Positions 16,553-26,508 are shown, counted from the stretch's first letter. The stretch: 31,018 bases of DNA from an uncultured Veillonella sp. (GCA_900552715.1 USAV01000011.1:1-31018), one strand, 5' to 3'. Translations and numbers: made by a program. Notes: generated from the sequence alone by a model not told the origin.

Positions 16553-18556
16553 CTATTGGATTTCACCAAGATCGCGTAAGAGTTCTACAAACTCTTCTTC
16601 GTTCATAACACGTATACCCAATTCATTTGCTTTAGTCAGCTTGCTACCACTATCTTCCCCAGCAATAACAAGGGTTGTTTTTTTAGATACAGAACCTGTA
16701 ACCTTTGCCCCATGAGCTTCAAGGATTTTACCAGCTTCACTACGGCCCATAACCTCAAGCTTACCTGTAAGAACGACGATTTCGCCGTCCATTTGGTTAC
16801 CTGCAGCTTCTACAACATCTACGGTCATCTTAAGACCTGCTTGTGTTAGGCCTTCAATAATAGCTACATGAGCTGGATCTTCGCGATATTCAACGATACT
16901 ATCAGCCATAGTAGGACCGATTTCTTCTACCGCCACCAATTCTTCTTTAGTAATTGTCATGAACCGTTCCATTGATTGCACAACATTAGCAATTGTACCA
17001 GCTGCTTTAGAGCCAATGAGACGGATGCCAAGGCCATATAATACACGATCTAATCCACGAGTTTTAGAGTCTGCGATAGCTTTCACCAAATTCTCTGCAG
17101 ATTTCTTACCCATTCGGTCCATAGTAACAAGTTGATCTACTGTTAAATGATATAAATCAACCACATTGGCAATTAACTTGTTATTGATCAAGTTTTCTAC
17201 AATGCTAGGACCAAGGCCATCTATGTTCATTGCATCGCGAGATGCAAAATGGATAATTTGTTCCTTTTCAATAGCAGGACAATGTTTATTGGTGCAGCGT
17301 ACAGCTGCTTCACCTTCACGACGAACTGCAGGAGAGTCACATACTGGGCAGCGATTTGGAATAGTGAAAGGCACCTCAGAACCAGTACGTTTTTCTGGAA
17401 CTACACGAATAACTTCTGGAATAATCTCAGCCGCCTTATGAATGATAACGTGGTCACCAATGCGAATATCCTTTTCATTGATAAAATCTTGGTTATGTAG
17501 TGTAACACGGCTCACATTCGTACCGGATACAAATACGGATTCCAACTCGCCTGTTGGCGTAAGAACACCTGTACGCCCTACATTGATAGTAATATCCTTA
17601 AGAACGGTTTCCACCTCTTCTGGAGGATATTTGTACGCTGTTGCCCATTTAGGGTCCTTAGCAGTACTGCCAAGTACCTCTTGATCATCAAAACTATTAA
17701 CCTTAATTACCATACCGTCTGTGTCGTAAGGCAACTCATGACGCTTTTCGCCCCAATAATTAATAGCCTCGATTACCTCGTCAATTGTTTCACAAACGCG
17801 ATAATGAGGATTTACAGAAAACTTAAATGTTTCTAAGCTTTGTAATAATTCCTCTTGGCTATAAATATTAGCACCCACTTCAGAACCGATTGCGTAGGCA
17901 AAGAATGCTAAATTACGACTAGCCGTAATAGCAGGATCTTGTTGGCGTAAAGAACCAGCTGCTGCATTACGAGGATTTACAAAGGTTGGTAAGCCCTCTT
18001 CATCGCGTTCTTCATTAATGCGTTTAAATTCGCTATGAGGCATGTAGGCTTCACCGCGAACCTCAATAAATTCAGGTGCATTTTCTAGATATAAGGGAAT
18101 GGATTTAATAGTCCGCACATTGGCCGTAACATCTTCACCAACGCGACCATCGCCACGTGTTACAGCACGTACAAACATGCCATTTTCATAATGTAAATTG
18201 ACAGCTAAGCCATCGATTTTAAGTTCTACTACATAAGCAGAAGGCTTATGACCTAATTCCTTCTCTACGCGACTAGCAAATGCACGTACTTCATCAGCAC
18301 TGAATACATTAGATAAGCTCAACATAGGGCGACCATGAACAACCTTTTCAAAGGATCCTTCTACCTTCATACCTACACGTTGTGTTGGGGAAGATGGCAC
18401 AATATATTCAGGATGAGCTGTTTCTAAATCAACGAGCTCTCGATATTTTTTATCGTATTCAAAGTCACTCATTGTAGGAGCATCTTTTACATAGTATAAA
18501 TACTGTGCATGAGTCAGCTCTTGTTGTAACTCTTTAATTCTATCTTTCGGATTCAT
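16553..18556 (-). CDS. ligA: NAD+-dependent DNA ligase
   Basis: A 667-residue LigA, which seals nicks in DNA using NAD+. Domains appear in the standard order. Ia (HAQYLYYVKDAPTMSDFEYD) is followed by the adenylation domain with Lys113 in ELKIDGLAVN, then the OB fold. The zinc finger uses Cys403, Cys406, Cys421 and Cys426. The helix-hairpin-helix region is DGLGPSIVENL to GLGIRLIGSKAAGTIA. A BRCT domain starts near 590 (GEIVVLTGKLEVMGRSEAGKIL). Length is normal (about 665-675). AAAGGAT precedes the ATG by five bases. It follows pcrA by 26 bases, an order common in Firmicutes. Confidence 0.97.
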   Translation of the reverse strand: MNPKDRIKELQQELTHAQYLYYVKDAPTMSDFEYDKKYRELVDLETAHPEYIVPSSPTQRVGMKVEGSFEKVVHGRPMLSLSNVFSADEVRAFASRVEKELGHKPSAYVVELKIDGLAVNLHYENGMFVRAVTRGDGRVGEDVTANVRTIKSIPLYLENAPEFIEVRGEAYMPHSEFKRINEERDEEGLPTFVNPRNAAAGSLRQQDPAITASRNLAFFAYAIGSEVGANIYSQEELLQSLETFKFSVNPHYRVCETIDEVIEAINYWGEKRHELPYDTDGMVIKVNSFDDQEVLGSTAKDPKWATAYKYPPEEVETVLKDITINVGRTGVLTPTGELESVFVSGTNVSRVTLHNQDFINEKDIRIGDHVIIHKAAEIIPEVIRVVPEKRTGSEVPFTIPNRCPVCDSPAVRREGEAAVRCTNKHCPAIEKEQIIHFASRDAMNIDGLGPSIVENLINNKLIANVVDLYHLTVDQLVTMDRMGKKSAENLVKAIADSKTRGLDRVLYGLGIRLIGSKAAGTIANVVQSMERFMTITKEELVAVEEIGPTMADSIVEYREDPAHVAIIEGLTQAGLKMTVDVVEAAGNQMDGEIVVLTGKLEVMGRSEAGKILEAHGAKVTGSVSKKTTLVIAGEDSGSKLTKANELGIRVMNEEEFVELLRDLGEIQ

Positions 18557-18582
18557 CTTCTATCCTTTTATACAGAAAACAA

Positions 18583-20772
18583 TTAACCCTTTTTAACAGG
18601 TGCAAATTTAGCCATTACCACACGTACACCTTGTGTTGGGAATTCAATAGTTAGCTTCATGCCAGCCCCTTCGCCGGCAACATTGATTACTTTCCCATTG
18701 CCCCACTTACTATGAATAGCTGTATCGCCTACTTTCCAGTCTGCAATCACCTCATTGCGAACAATTGGTTTAGTGACAGGACGGCTAGTAACACTCATAT
18801 GTTGTGGTACATGGCGCTTAATATCATCAGGTACTTTACGCTTAGCACGCAAACCATCTACTAACTCTTCAGGAATTTCGTCGATAAAGCGAGATGGCAA
18901 ATAACTGCTAGTACGACCAAATACGGTACGCGTAGTAGCATTAGAAATATATAATTCCTTTTCAGCACGAGTAATACCTACATAGGCAAGACGACGTTCC
19001 TCTTCGATTTCCTCAGGGTTCATCAAGGTGCGGCTATGAGGGAATAAACCTTCCTCCAAGCCTCCTAAGAATACGATTGGGAACTCCAAACCTTTAGCAG
19101 CATGTAATGTCATTAATGTTACCTTTGACTCCTCTTGCTCAAAGGAATCTACATCATTAACGAGGGCTACTTGCTCTAAGAAATCCTCAACAGTACCCGT
19201 TGGATTAGTATCTTGGAAGTCTTTAGCTACAGATAAAAGTTCACCGATATTCTCAGCGCGAGCCTGATCTTGTGGATCCGTACTTTCTTCCAACTGAGCC
19301 AAGTAACCAGTTCTATCTAGAATAGCTTCTAAAATATCGAGTACCGTTTTATCTTCCATTTCAGCAACAAGAGTGAAGATAAGAATGCCAAACTCTTCTA
19401 ACTTTTCCTTCGTTTTACCTTTAATCGTATCTACTAGATGCAATTGTGTGAGTGTCATGAACAAGGATGTGCCGTTTGCACGAGCATAATCTTGTAGTTT
19501 TGCCACTGTAGTTGCACCAATACTACGCTTTGGTACATTGATGATACGTAATAAGCTCAAATCATCGAATGGATTATATAGTACCCGTAAGTAAGCTAAA
19601 ACGTCCTTAATTTCTTTACGATCATAGAACTTTGTGCCCCCTACCATCGTATATGGCAAAGCTCGTTTAATCAGTGCTTCTTCAAGTACACGAGATTGAG
19701 CATTTGTACGATACAAAATAGCCATATCGCCATAAGGTACGCCATGAATATCGTGTTTTTTGGCAATAGTATCGCCGATGAAAGCCGCTTCTTCATGTTC
19801 AGACTGCGCCGTAAAATGCTGAATTTTAGCGCCTTCAGTCTTGTCTGTCCACAAGTTTTTCTTTGGACGACCTTCATTATTTTCAATTACCGCATTGGCT
19901 GCATCAAGGATAATCTTTGTAGAGCGGTAGTTTTGCTCTAACTTAATGGATGTACAGTTCGGATAATCCTTTTCAAAGTCTAAGATATTTTGAATATCTG
20001 CACCACGCCAAGCATAAATACTTTGGTCAGCATCACCTACAACGGCAATGTTTTTCCAATGAGACGCTAATAATTTAGCCAATAAATATTGAGCATGGTT
20101 CGTATCTTGATATTCGTCGATCATGACATAACGAAAACGCTTACTATACTTATCTAGAACAGCTTCATTAGATTGTAATAACTTTACAGCTACCAATAGG
20201 AGGTCATCAAAGTCTAAAGCATTATTTTTACGTAATTCCCGTTCATAATATTCATATACATCGGCTACCTTTTGTTGGTAAAAGTCCCGTGCTTGCTTTC
20301 TAAAATCAGAGGCGAATAACAATTTATTCTTTGCATCTGAAATGGCACCGATCATAGCACCTACGGGATAGTATTTATCGTCGAGGTTTAATGCCTTTAA
20401 GGCAGCCTTAATAACTGCTTGAGAGTCAGATGTATCATAGATTGTAAAATTACTGTTATAACCTAAGAAGTTATCTAGCTCAAAACGCAAGAATTTCGCA
20501 CAGAAGCTATGGAATGTACTGAGCCAAATACGATTAGCCACATCACCTACAAGACCTTCCACACGGCTTTTCATTTCTTTAGCTGCTTTATTGGTGAAAG
20601 TAATCGCCAAGATTTCATAAGGATTGACACCTTGAGCCAATAAATGTGCAATACGAACAGTTAAAACCTTTGTTTTACCAGATCCGGCACCAGCTAAAAT
20701 CAATAAAGGGCCTTCCGTATGTTGAACGGCTTGTTGTTGCTCTTTATTTAAACCTGTTAATAATGAATTCAT
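18583..20772 (-). CDS. pcrA: ATP-dependent DNA helicase PcrA/UvrD
   Basis: A 729-residue superfamily 1A helicase. Motif I is AGAGSGKT (27-34), motif Ia is ITFTNKAAKEM, motif II is MIDEYQDTNHAQ, and motif III is GDADQSIYAWRGA. Motif IV region LEQNYRS, motif V TLHAAKGLEFP and motif VI RRLAYVGITRA are all visible. The C-terminal Tudor-like end (VGDTAIHSKWGNGKVINVAGEG) is the PcrA-type RNA polymerase-contacting module. It unwinds DNA in repair and replication. AGGGG stands seven bases before the ATG. No clear promoter was seen in the 50 bases before it. Gene order pcrA-ligA supports PcrA over RecB-type relatives. Confidence 0.96.
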   Translation of the reverse strand: MNSLLTGLNKEQQQAVQHTEGPLLILAGAGSGKTKVLTVRIAHLLAQGVNPYEILAITFTNKAAKEMKSRVEGLVGDVANRIWLSTFHSFCAKFLRFELDNFLGYNSNFTIYDTSDSQAVIKAALKALNLDDKYYPVGAMIGAISDAKNKLLFASDFRKQARDFYQQKVADVYEYYERELRKNNALDFDDLLLVAVKLLQSNEAVLDKYSKRFRYVMIDEYQDTNHAQYLLAKLLASHWKNIAVVGDADQSIYAWRGADIQNILDFEKDYPNCTSIKLEQNYRSTKIILDAANAVIENNEGRPKKNLWTDKTEGAKIQHFTAQSEHEEAAFIGDTIAKKHDIHGVPYGDMAILYRTNAQSRVLEEALIKRALPYTMVGGTKFYDRKEIKDVLAYLRVLYNPFDDLSLLRIINVPKRSIGATTVAKLQDYARANGTSLFMTLTQLHLVDTIKGKTKEKLEEFGILIFTLVAEMEDKTVLDILEAILDRTGYLAQLEESTDPQDQARAENIGELLSVAKDFQDTNPTGTVEDFLEQVALVNDVDSFEQEESKVTLMTLHAAKGLEFPIVFLGGLEEGLFPHSRTLMNPEEIEEERRLAYVGITRAEKELYISNATTRTVFGRTSSYLPSRFIDEIPEELVDGLRAKRKVPDDIKRHVPQHMSVTSRPVTKPIVRNEVIADWKVGDTAIHSKWGNGKVINVAGEGAGMKLTIEFPTQGVRVVMAKFAPVKKG

Positions 20773-20829
20773 CGGAACACCCCTATCGCCCTTACATATA
20801 CTATAGTTTGATAATCATATAAATAGAGA

Positions 20830-20857
20830 AGAAGAACGTTGCAAGCAACGTTCTTTT
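20830..20857 (-). terminator. Terminator after the pyrophosphatase gene
   Basis: AAGAACGTTG and CAACGTTCTT form a 10-bp stem (20832-20855) around a CAAG loop, extended by weak pairs. On the minus strand the tail is TCTTCTCTATTT, a poor U tract. It lies 20 bases past the stop and upstream of pcrA. Confidence 0.65.
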
Positions 20858-20876
20858 CCCTTTGTATACTACTATA

Positions 20877-21818
20877 CTATTTCATAGCACCAAGAATTGG
20901 TGGTACGATTTGTTTTTTACGAGACATAGTATTTGGCAAGAATACGCCATTGTCTTTAACTTCTTTTTCAAATGCTTTTGTTACTACAGCTTCTACATCA
21001 CCGCTGAATAACAATGTAGTACTTTCATCAAGAATATTTGTAATCATGATGTAAGATGCATCGTAGTTATTCGCAGTACGAAGAGCCTCTAGTGCAGCAA
21101 CAAGTTCAGCTTGTTTAGCCAATACATCTGTTGTATCCATAACGGAAATTTGACCGATAGAAATCGTTTTACCTGCTTCGGAGAATTCTTTCATATCTGT
21201 ACGAACGATATCATCGTTAGTCAAATCAGAAATATCAGCACCAGCTTTTAACATATCAAGACCATAAGACTCGATGTCAACGCCAGCGATTTCAGCCAAT
21301 TTATGTGCCATTTCTTTATCTGTTTCTGTACATGTTGGAGAACGGAATAATACAGTATCAGAAATGATAGCAGACAACATCAAGCCAGCAATACCTTTAG
21401 GAATTTCTTGATTATTTTCCATGTACAATTTAGTAATAATTGTATTGGAGCAACCTACTGGTTCTAAACGCATGAATACAGGACCATCAGTTTCGAAATC
21501 ACCAATGCGGTGATGATCCACAACACCACACATATTCATAGATTTGTAACCATCGATGATTTGTTTAGATTCGTTGTGGTCTGTTAAATATAAGTTGCCA
21601 CCTTCTGGAGCAAACTCTTCCCAGTTTTTAACGATTTGTGGGTGTTCAAAACCAAAATGATTCAAAATATATGTTGTTTCTTTATTTGCTTCACCTGCAC
21701 ATACTGGAGTTGCTGGTGTGCCCATTTGAGTTAACAAATTAGCAAAGGAAATAGCAGAACAAATGGAATCTGTATCAGGGCTTTTATGACCTGCTACATA
21801 TGTTTTTACGTCACTCAT
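20877..21818 (-). CDS. ppaC: Manganese-dependent (family II) inorganic pyrophosphatase
   Basis: A 313-residue DHH-family enzyme that hydrolyses pyrophosphate to phosphate, pulling biosynthetic reactions forward. Metal ligands fit family II: His11, Asp15 and Asp17 in AGHKSPDTDS, Asp80 in LTDHNES, and Asp101-His102-His103 in VVDHHRIGDF. Another acidic residue follows in AIISDTVLF. The C-terminal DHHA2 domain contains the phosphate-binding SRKKQ motif (near 299-303). No CBS or DRTGG insert is present, so it is the short form. AGAGG stands seven bases before ATG. It is a single-gene unit between terminators. Confidence 0.95.
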   Translation of the reverse strand: MSDVKTYVAGHKSPDTDSICSAISFANLLTQMGTPATPVCAGEANKETTYILNHFGFEHPQIVKNWEEFAPEGGNLYLTDHNESKQIIDGYKSMNMCGVVDHHRIGDFETDGPVFMRLEPVGCSNTIITKLYMENNQEIPKGIAGLMLSAIISDTVLFRSPTCTETDKEMAHKLAEIAGVDIESYGLDMLKAGADISDLTNDDIVRTDMKEFSEAGKTISIGQISVMDTTDVLAKQAELVAALEALRTANNYDASYIMITNILDESTTLLFSGDVEAVVTKAFEKEVKDNGVFLPNTMSRKKQIVPPILGAMK

Positions 21819-21905
21819 AATATACCTCTTTTATATTAATTTCACACTTAATATCGACTTACGTCAATCCGATTTTTAACTATATTATTATATCATAAAT
21901 TATAC

Positions 21906-21942
21906 AAAAAAACACGCCACTACTAAGTAGTGACGTGTTTTT
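21906..21942 (-). terminator. Terminator of the RND efflux operon
   Basis: An AAAAACACG/CGTGTTTTT outer stem and a CACTAC/GTAGTG inner stem are separated by one C-A mismatch; the loop is TAA. On the minus strand it ends in seven T. It lies 32 bases past the permease stop and just upstream of the pyrophosphatase leader. Confidence 0.88.
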
Positions 21943-21973
21943 GTCATTCTACAAATTTATTTAATGTAGATGA

Positions 21974-24900
21974 TTAGTCGTGATTTTTTTTGCGGTTTGT
22001 CAATAAACCAGGTCCAAGTGTTTCAATGATGATGAACAACATTGGAATGATAAAGATACCAAACAATGTAGCTGTGGTCATCCCTGCTACTACTGTAATA
22101 CCCATGGATGTACGAGCACCAGAACCAGCACCAGTAGATACTGCTAGTGGTAATACCCCAAGGATAAACGCAAAGGATGTCATCAAGATTGGACGCAAAC
22201 GAATTTTTGCAGCTTCGATAGCGGCATCAACAACGTTCATACCACGCTCGTCAACACGAATCTTTGCATACTCGATGATCAAGATCGCATTTTTTGCGGC
22301 CAACCCAACCAAGGTTAAGAGACCGATCTGCATGTAAATATCATTTGCTAAAGAATATCTGCCTGTGAAGTTCAACAAGAATGGTACTAGAGAAGCACCA
22401 ATCATACCAGATGGTACAGAGAACAATACGGCAAATGGAACCTTCCAGGATTCATATAAAGCAGCCAAGATCAAGAATACGAATACTAGACCTAAACCAA
22501 GGATTAACATAGTTTGAGAACCAGCTTTCAATTCTTCACGAGATTGGCCTGCCCAGTCATATGTATAACCTGCTGGTAATGTTTTAGCTGCTGCCTCTTT
22601 CAATGCGTTTATAGCATCACCAGAGGAGTAACCATTGGCTTGGGAACCACCGATTTGTACAGCCATGGCATTATCAAAACGAGTAATACTAGATGGTGTA
22701 CCAGTTTGTTCCTTCGTAATATAGTTGGAAACTGGAACCATGAGGCCCTTGCTATTACGAACAGCCAACATATTAAGCTGATCAGCATTTTGACGGTATG
22801 CATCCTCAGCTTGAACCACTACTTTATAGTTTTTACCATATGTAGTGAAGTCATTAACTTGAATACTACCATAGAAACCTTGTAATGTAGTAAAGATATC
22901 AGCTAATGCTACCCCATCTTGAGCCGCCTTTTCACGGTTTACATCAAACTGTAAGGATGGTGTAGATGTATCAAAGGTAGTATAAATAGATTGAATTGCT
23001 GGACTCTTACGAGCTTCTGCAATAAATTCATTAGCACGTTCCGCCATAACTTGAGGGCTGTCACCAGCTTTGTTAATAAGGTACATGCTAAAGCCACCAG
23101 TAGTACCAAGACCTGGAATAGATGGTGGATTCAATGCAACAACTGTTGCTTCTGGTACACCTTGTGCGGCAAAGCCAAATGTTTGACCAATCATGGCGTT
23201 GATAGATGTAGCTTGTGTTGTACGATACTTCCAGTCAGACATAGTAGCAAAGATTACACCTGCACTAGATTTTTGACCACCACCTAAGAGGTCAAAGCCT
23301 GCTACAGTAAATACCTCTTGGAATAATTGCTCATCTTTAGGCTTTTCAGGATCATTTTTTCCTTCTAAGAAAGAGGCAATTTTTTCAAGGGTTGCCATGG
23401 TACGTTCAGATGTAGCACCAGGTGGCTCATTAACAGCAATCATGTAGTAACCGCTATCCTCTGCAGGTACAAAGGATGTTGGTAAGAAGTGGAATACTAA
23501 ACCTGTACCACCAGCAAAGATTAACAATGCAATAACAGTTAAGCTCAAACGATGGCTTAAACGAGCCAATTGGATACCATACCAATTACTAAAACGCTCT
23601 AAAGCTGCATTAAATTTATTTAACTGACGATGTACCCAGTCTTCACGTTCTTTTGGTTTGTGAGGCTTCAACATCGTAGCACATAATGCCGGTGTCAAAA
23701 CAAGGGCGACAATCGCAGAAATAACAACAGATACAGCGATTGTTAAGGCAAACTGTTTATAAAGGATACCTGTCATACCACCCATGAAGGCAACTGGTAC
23801 GAATACCGCTACCAATACAAAGGCGATACCAATTACAGGGCCTTGTACATTTTCCATCGCTTTAATAGCAGCGTCTTTAGGAGACAAGCCATTATATTGT
23901 AATTCGTACTCTACCGCTTCTACTACTACGATAGCATCGTCAACAACGAGGCCGATAGCCAATACCATGGCAAATAGAGTTAATGTATTGATGGAGAAGT
24001 CTAATAATACGAAAGCCCCAAATGTACCAAGTAAAGATACTGGCACAGCAATCATCGGGATAATTGTAGAGCGCCAAGATTGTAGGAACACATATACTAC
24101 GATGAGAACGAGTAATAATGCTTCTACAAATGTATGCTCTACCTCATTAATGGAAGCACTTACGAATTTAGTATTATCTACAACTACGTTATATTGCATA
24201 TCTGGTGGGAAAGATTTAGATTGTTCATCTAATACCTTCTTAACATTCGCAATAGTTTCTAATGCATTCGCATCATTTTGTAAGGAAATAGCAAAACCTG
24301 CTACCTCTTTATGCGCGGACTTAGCAATAAAGTCATATCCTTTAGCACCAATTTGAATGCGAGCAACATCTTTTAGATGCAATACCTTACCATTAGAGCT
24401 TTTAATAGCGATGTTACCAAATTGTTCAGGTGTCACAAGACGACCTTCAATTTTGATAGGGTATTGAAATGCTTGTTCCCCATTAGTAGGATTTTGACCA
24501 ACTGTACCTGCTGCAGCCTGTAAGTTTTGTCCCTTAATAGCTGCGGTTACTTCAGAAATAGTAACACCAAGATTTTGCATCTTCGCTGGATCTAACCAAA
24601 TGCGCATAGCATAATCAGAACCGAACTCTTGTACAGAACCGACACCCTTAATAGCTTTGATGGCATCCATCATATAGTTAGTACCATAGTTTTTTAAGAA
24701 TGTGGAGTCATATGTACCGTTTGGGGAGTTCAAAGAGAAAATCAAGGCCATATCACCAGAGGATTTAGTAGTTGTAACACCAACTGCTTGTACCTCTGCA
24801 GGCAACTGTGCAAGTGCTGCTTGAACACGGTTTTGAGTATTAACCGTATCCATATCGGCATCTGTACCTTGATTGAACTGAACAGTCAAAGAGTAGCTAC

Positions 24901-25156
24901 CGTTACTAGAGCTACTAGATGTCATATAGTCCATATCTTGTACGCCTACAATTTGTGTTTCAATAACACTAGCCACGGTATCATTTACAACTTGAGCCGT
25001 TGCACCAGTATAGGCAGTATTTACACGAACTGTAGGTGGAGAAATTTGAGGATATCGAGCTATCGGAAGGCTCATCATAGAAATGAGACCTACCAAAGTA
25101 ATAACGATGGCTATTACGATGGCAAAGATAGGTCGATTAATAAAGAATTTCGACAC
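21974..25156 (-). CDS. RND (HAE1, AcrB/MexB-type) multidrug efflux permease
   Basis: A 1060-residue inner-membrane permease of the hydrophobe/amphiphile efflux (HAE1) group, which uses proton flux to expel drugs, detergents and dyes through a tripartite channel. The N-terminus FFINRPIFAIVIAI is typical. Proton-relay residues are visible: the Asp pair in VVDDAIVVVEAVEY (TM4) and Lys in AAKNAILIIEYAK (TM10). Two large periplasmic loops follow TM1 and TM7. The C-terminus is short (TNRKKNHD). The start is GTG (25154-25156), with AGGGGG seven bases upstream. The gene follows the adaptor gene by 14 bases. Length is normal (AcrB about 1050). Drug specificity cannot be inferred. Confidence 0.96.
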   Translation of the reverse strand: MSKFFINRPIFAIVIAIVITLVGLISMMSLPIARYPQISPPTVRVNTAYTGATAQVVNDTVASVIETQIVGVQDMDYMTSSSSSNGSYSLTVQFNQGTDADMDTVNTQNRVQAALAQLPAEVQAVGVTTTKSSGDMALIFSLNSPNGTYDSTFLKNYGTNYMMDAIKAIKGVGSVQEFGSDYAMRIWLDPAKMQNLGVTISEVTAAIKGQNLQAAAGTVGQNPTNGEQAFQYPIKIEGRLVTPEQFGNIAIKSSNGKVLHLKDVARIQIGAKGYDFIAKSAHKEVAGFAISLQNDANALETIANVKKVLDEQSKSFPPDMQYNVVVDNTKFVSASINEVEHTFVEALLLVLIVVYVFLQSWRSTIIPMIAVPVSLLGTFGAFVLLDFSINTLTLFAMVLAIGLVVDDAIVVVEAVEYELQYNGLSPKDAAIKAMENVQGPVIGIAFVLVAVFVPVAFMGGMTGILYKQFALTIAVSVVISAIVALVLTPALCATMLKPHKPKEREDWVHRQLNKFNAALERFSNWYGIQLARLSHRLSLTVIALLIFAGGTGLVFHFLPTSFVPAEDSGYYMIAVNEPPGATSERTMATLEKIASFLEGKNDPEKPKDEQLFQEVFTVAGFDLLGGGQKSSAGVIFATMSDWKYRTTQATSINAMIGQTFGFAAQGVPEATVVALNPPSIPGLGTTGGFSMYLINKAGDSPQVMAERANEFIAEARKSPAIQSIYTTFDTSTPSLQFDVNREKAAQDGVALADIFTTLQGFYGSIQVNDFTTYGKNYKVVVQAEDAYRQNADQLNMLAVRNSKGLMVPVSNYITKEQTGTPSSITRFDNAMAVQIGGSQANGYSSGDAINALKEAAAKTLPAGYTYDWAGQSREELKAGSQTMLILGLGLVFVFLILAALYESWKVPFAVLFSVPSGMIGASLVPFLLNFTGRYSLANDIYMQIGLLTLVGLAAKNAILIIEYAKIRVDERGMNVVDAAIEAAKIRLRPILMTSFAFILGVLPLAVSTGAGSGARTSMGITVVAGMTTATLFGIFIIPMLFIIIETLGPGLLTNRKKNHD

Positions 25157-25170
25157 GATCTAGCCCCCTT

Positions 25171-26298
25171 CTATTTTGTAGCTTTTAATTGTTCTTTTGA
25201 AAGCAATTTAGCATTAACTTTCGCACCGTTTTTAACCTTAGTCAAACCATCAACGATGATTGTGTCTCCAGGTGCTAAACCAGCTTTGATAATTGTATCG
25301 CTACCACTTGTACCGCCAACTTCAACACTTTTTTGTTCTACTACACCATCAGCATTTACAACAAAGATAAAGTTTTTATCCATAATTTGAAGAATAGCGC
25401 GACTAGGAACAAGGATAGCATTTTTAAGTTTTTGACCAGGTGAGATTACTGTGGCAAACATATTTGGCAATAACAAATGATCAGGATTTGGGAAGGACGC
25501 TTTTAACACGAGCTTACCTGTTGATTGATCAAGACTTTTTGCTGCTTGAACAATAGAACCAGGTTGATTATACGTTTCGCCATCAGCAAGTTTTAATTGA
25601 ATATTTGGACCATTGGAATCATCGCCAGTTGGATTTTTCATGAAGTCAAGATATTCTTGCTCTGTCATACTAAATTCAACAAAGATAGGATCGATAGAAT
25701 CAATGGTTACTAATGTTGTAGAACCTGCTTGTACAAATGTACCCATATCGATATCATCCATACGTAATGTACCAGAATACGGTGCATATACCATTGTATC
25801 GCCTAAGTTATCTTGAGCAATTTTTACGGATGCTTCGTATGCTTCATAAGCTGCCTTAGCTTGTTCTGCAGTGCTACGTTGTGTATCTACACGTTGTTGC
25901 GCAATAGCATCTTGTTGAGCTAATGTTTCATAACGATTAAGGTCTACTTCAGCATTTTTATAGTTTGCATTAGCTTGAGCAGCTTGTGCTTCTGCATTGG
26001 CAAGAGTAGCTTCGTATTGACGAGAATCGATACGATATAATGGCTGACCAGCTACAACTTGCTCCCCGCCTTTAACATATTTTTCAACTACGTAACCACT
26101 TACACGAGCATGTACAGCTACAGAGTTTTCTGCAACTACTGTACCAGCATAGGTTTGGTTTACCTGTGCATCACTTGCAGTAATTTTGTATGCATTGACA
26201 CTCACATCGCCTGCTTGCTGTTGATTACTGCCACAACCAGCAACCATTACAGCGGATACAACGAGAGCCGCTAACATACGGGAATAACGGAACTTCAT
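25171..26298 (-). CDS. RND efflux adaptor (membrane-fusion) lipoprotein, AcrA-type
   Basis: A 375-residue periplasmic adaptor that links the RND permease to an outer-membrane channel. It has a type II signal peptide with lipobox VAGC (lipidated Cys22). The lipoyl half-motif AVHARVSGYVVEKYVKGGEQVVAGQPLYRID precedes an alpha-hairpin of about 100-160 rich in Ala, Gln and Asn. The second lipoyl half is VYAPYSGTLRMDDIDMGTFVQ, and beta-barrel and membrane-proximal domains follow. It is the first gene of a two-gene operon with the permease. The promoter is at 26363-26391. No outer-membrane factor (TolC/OprM type) is encoded with it. Confidence 0.94.
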   Translation of the reverse strand: MKFRYSRMLAALVVSAVMVAGCGSNQQQAGDVSVNAYKITASDAQVNQTYAGTVVAENSVAVHARVSGYVVEKYVKGGEQVVAGQPLYRIDSRQYEATLANAEAQAAQANANYKNAEVDLNRYETLAQQDAIAQQRVDTQRSTAEQAKAAYEAYEASVKIAQDNLGDTMVYAPYSGTLRMDDIDMGTFVQAGSTTLVTIDSIDPIFVEFSMTEQEYLDFMKNPTGDDSNGPNIQLKLADGETYNQPGSIVQAAKSLDQSTGKLVLKASFPNPDHLLLPNMFATVISPGQKLKNAILVPSRAILQIMDKNFIFVVNADGVVEQKSVEVGGTSGSDTIIKAGLAPGDTIIVDGLTKVKNGAKVNAKLLSKEQLKATK

Positions 26299-26362
26299 TA
26301 TCTGTACTCCTTTACACGAAACTAATCATCTATGTGTCATAATTACATATATTTCTTTATAT

Positions 26363-26391
26363 ATTTTACAGGATTCTATAGACAAAGTCAA
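26363..26391 (-). promoter_or_regulatory. Promoter of the RND adaptor-permease operon
   Basis: TTGACT (26386-26391) and TAAAAT (26363-26368) are exactly 17 bases apart on the minus strand, 64 bases upstream of the adaptor ATG. Confidence 0.68.
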
Positions 26392-26451
26392 TTTTTTCGA
26401 TACCCTTCCACCTTTATAAAACATAGATAAAATCTGATTAAATTCATATTC

Positions 26452-26508
26452 ATTGTGCACAATCAAAACGATAAAAATTATTGACATTTTAGATTCTTTG
26501 TGTACACA
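26452..26508. promoter_or_regulatory. Two related palindromes upstream of the RND promoter; rest of the gap shows no gene
   Basis: ATTGTGCACAAT (26452-26463) and TGTGTACACA (26499-26508) are perfect palindromes with centres 46 bases apart. In context both read TTGTG-N-ACA. They lie about 60-117 bases upstream of the RND -35 box. The 374 bases between the adaptor start and tmRNA otherwise hold only the RND promoter and the tmRNA terminator. A 77-codon open frame there lacks a ribosome site and coding character. Confidence 0.4.

Noticed and set aside
21841..21900. Promoter of the pyrophosphatase gene (TTGACG or a TATAAT at 21887-21892)
   Set aside because: A perfect TATAAT exists but no acceptable -35 at the right distance, and TTGACG has no matching -10; I could not choose a promoter with confidence.
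23784..24356. A 190-codon plus-strand open frame within the RND permease gene
   Set aside because: It is antisense to a clearly conserved permease, is rich in Thr/Asn/Ser as expected of an antisense reading, and has no ribosome site or known domain.
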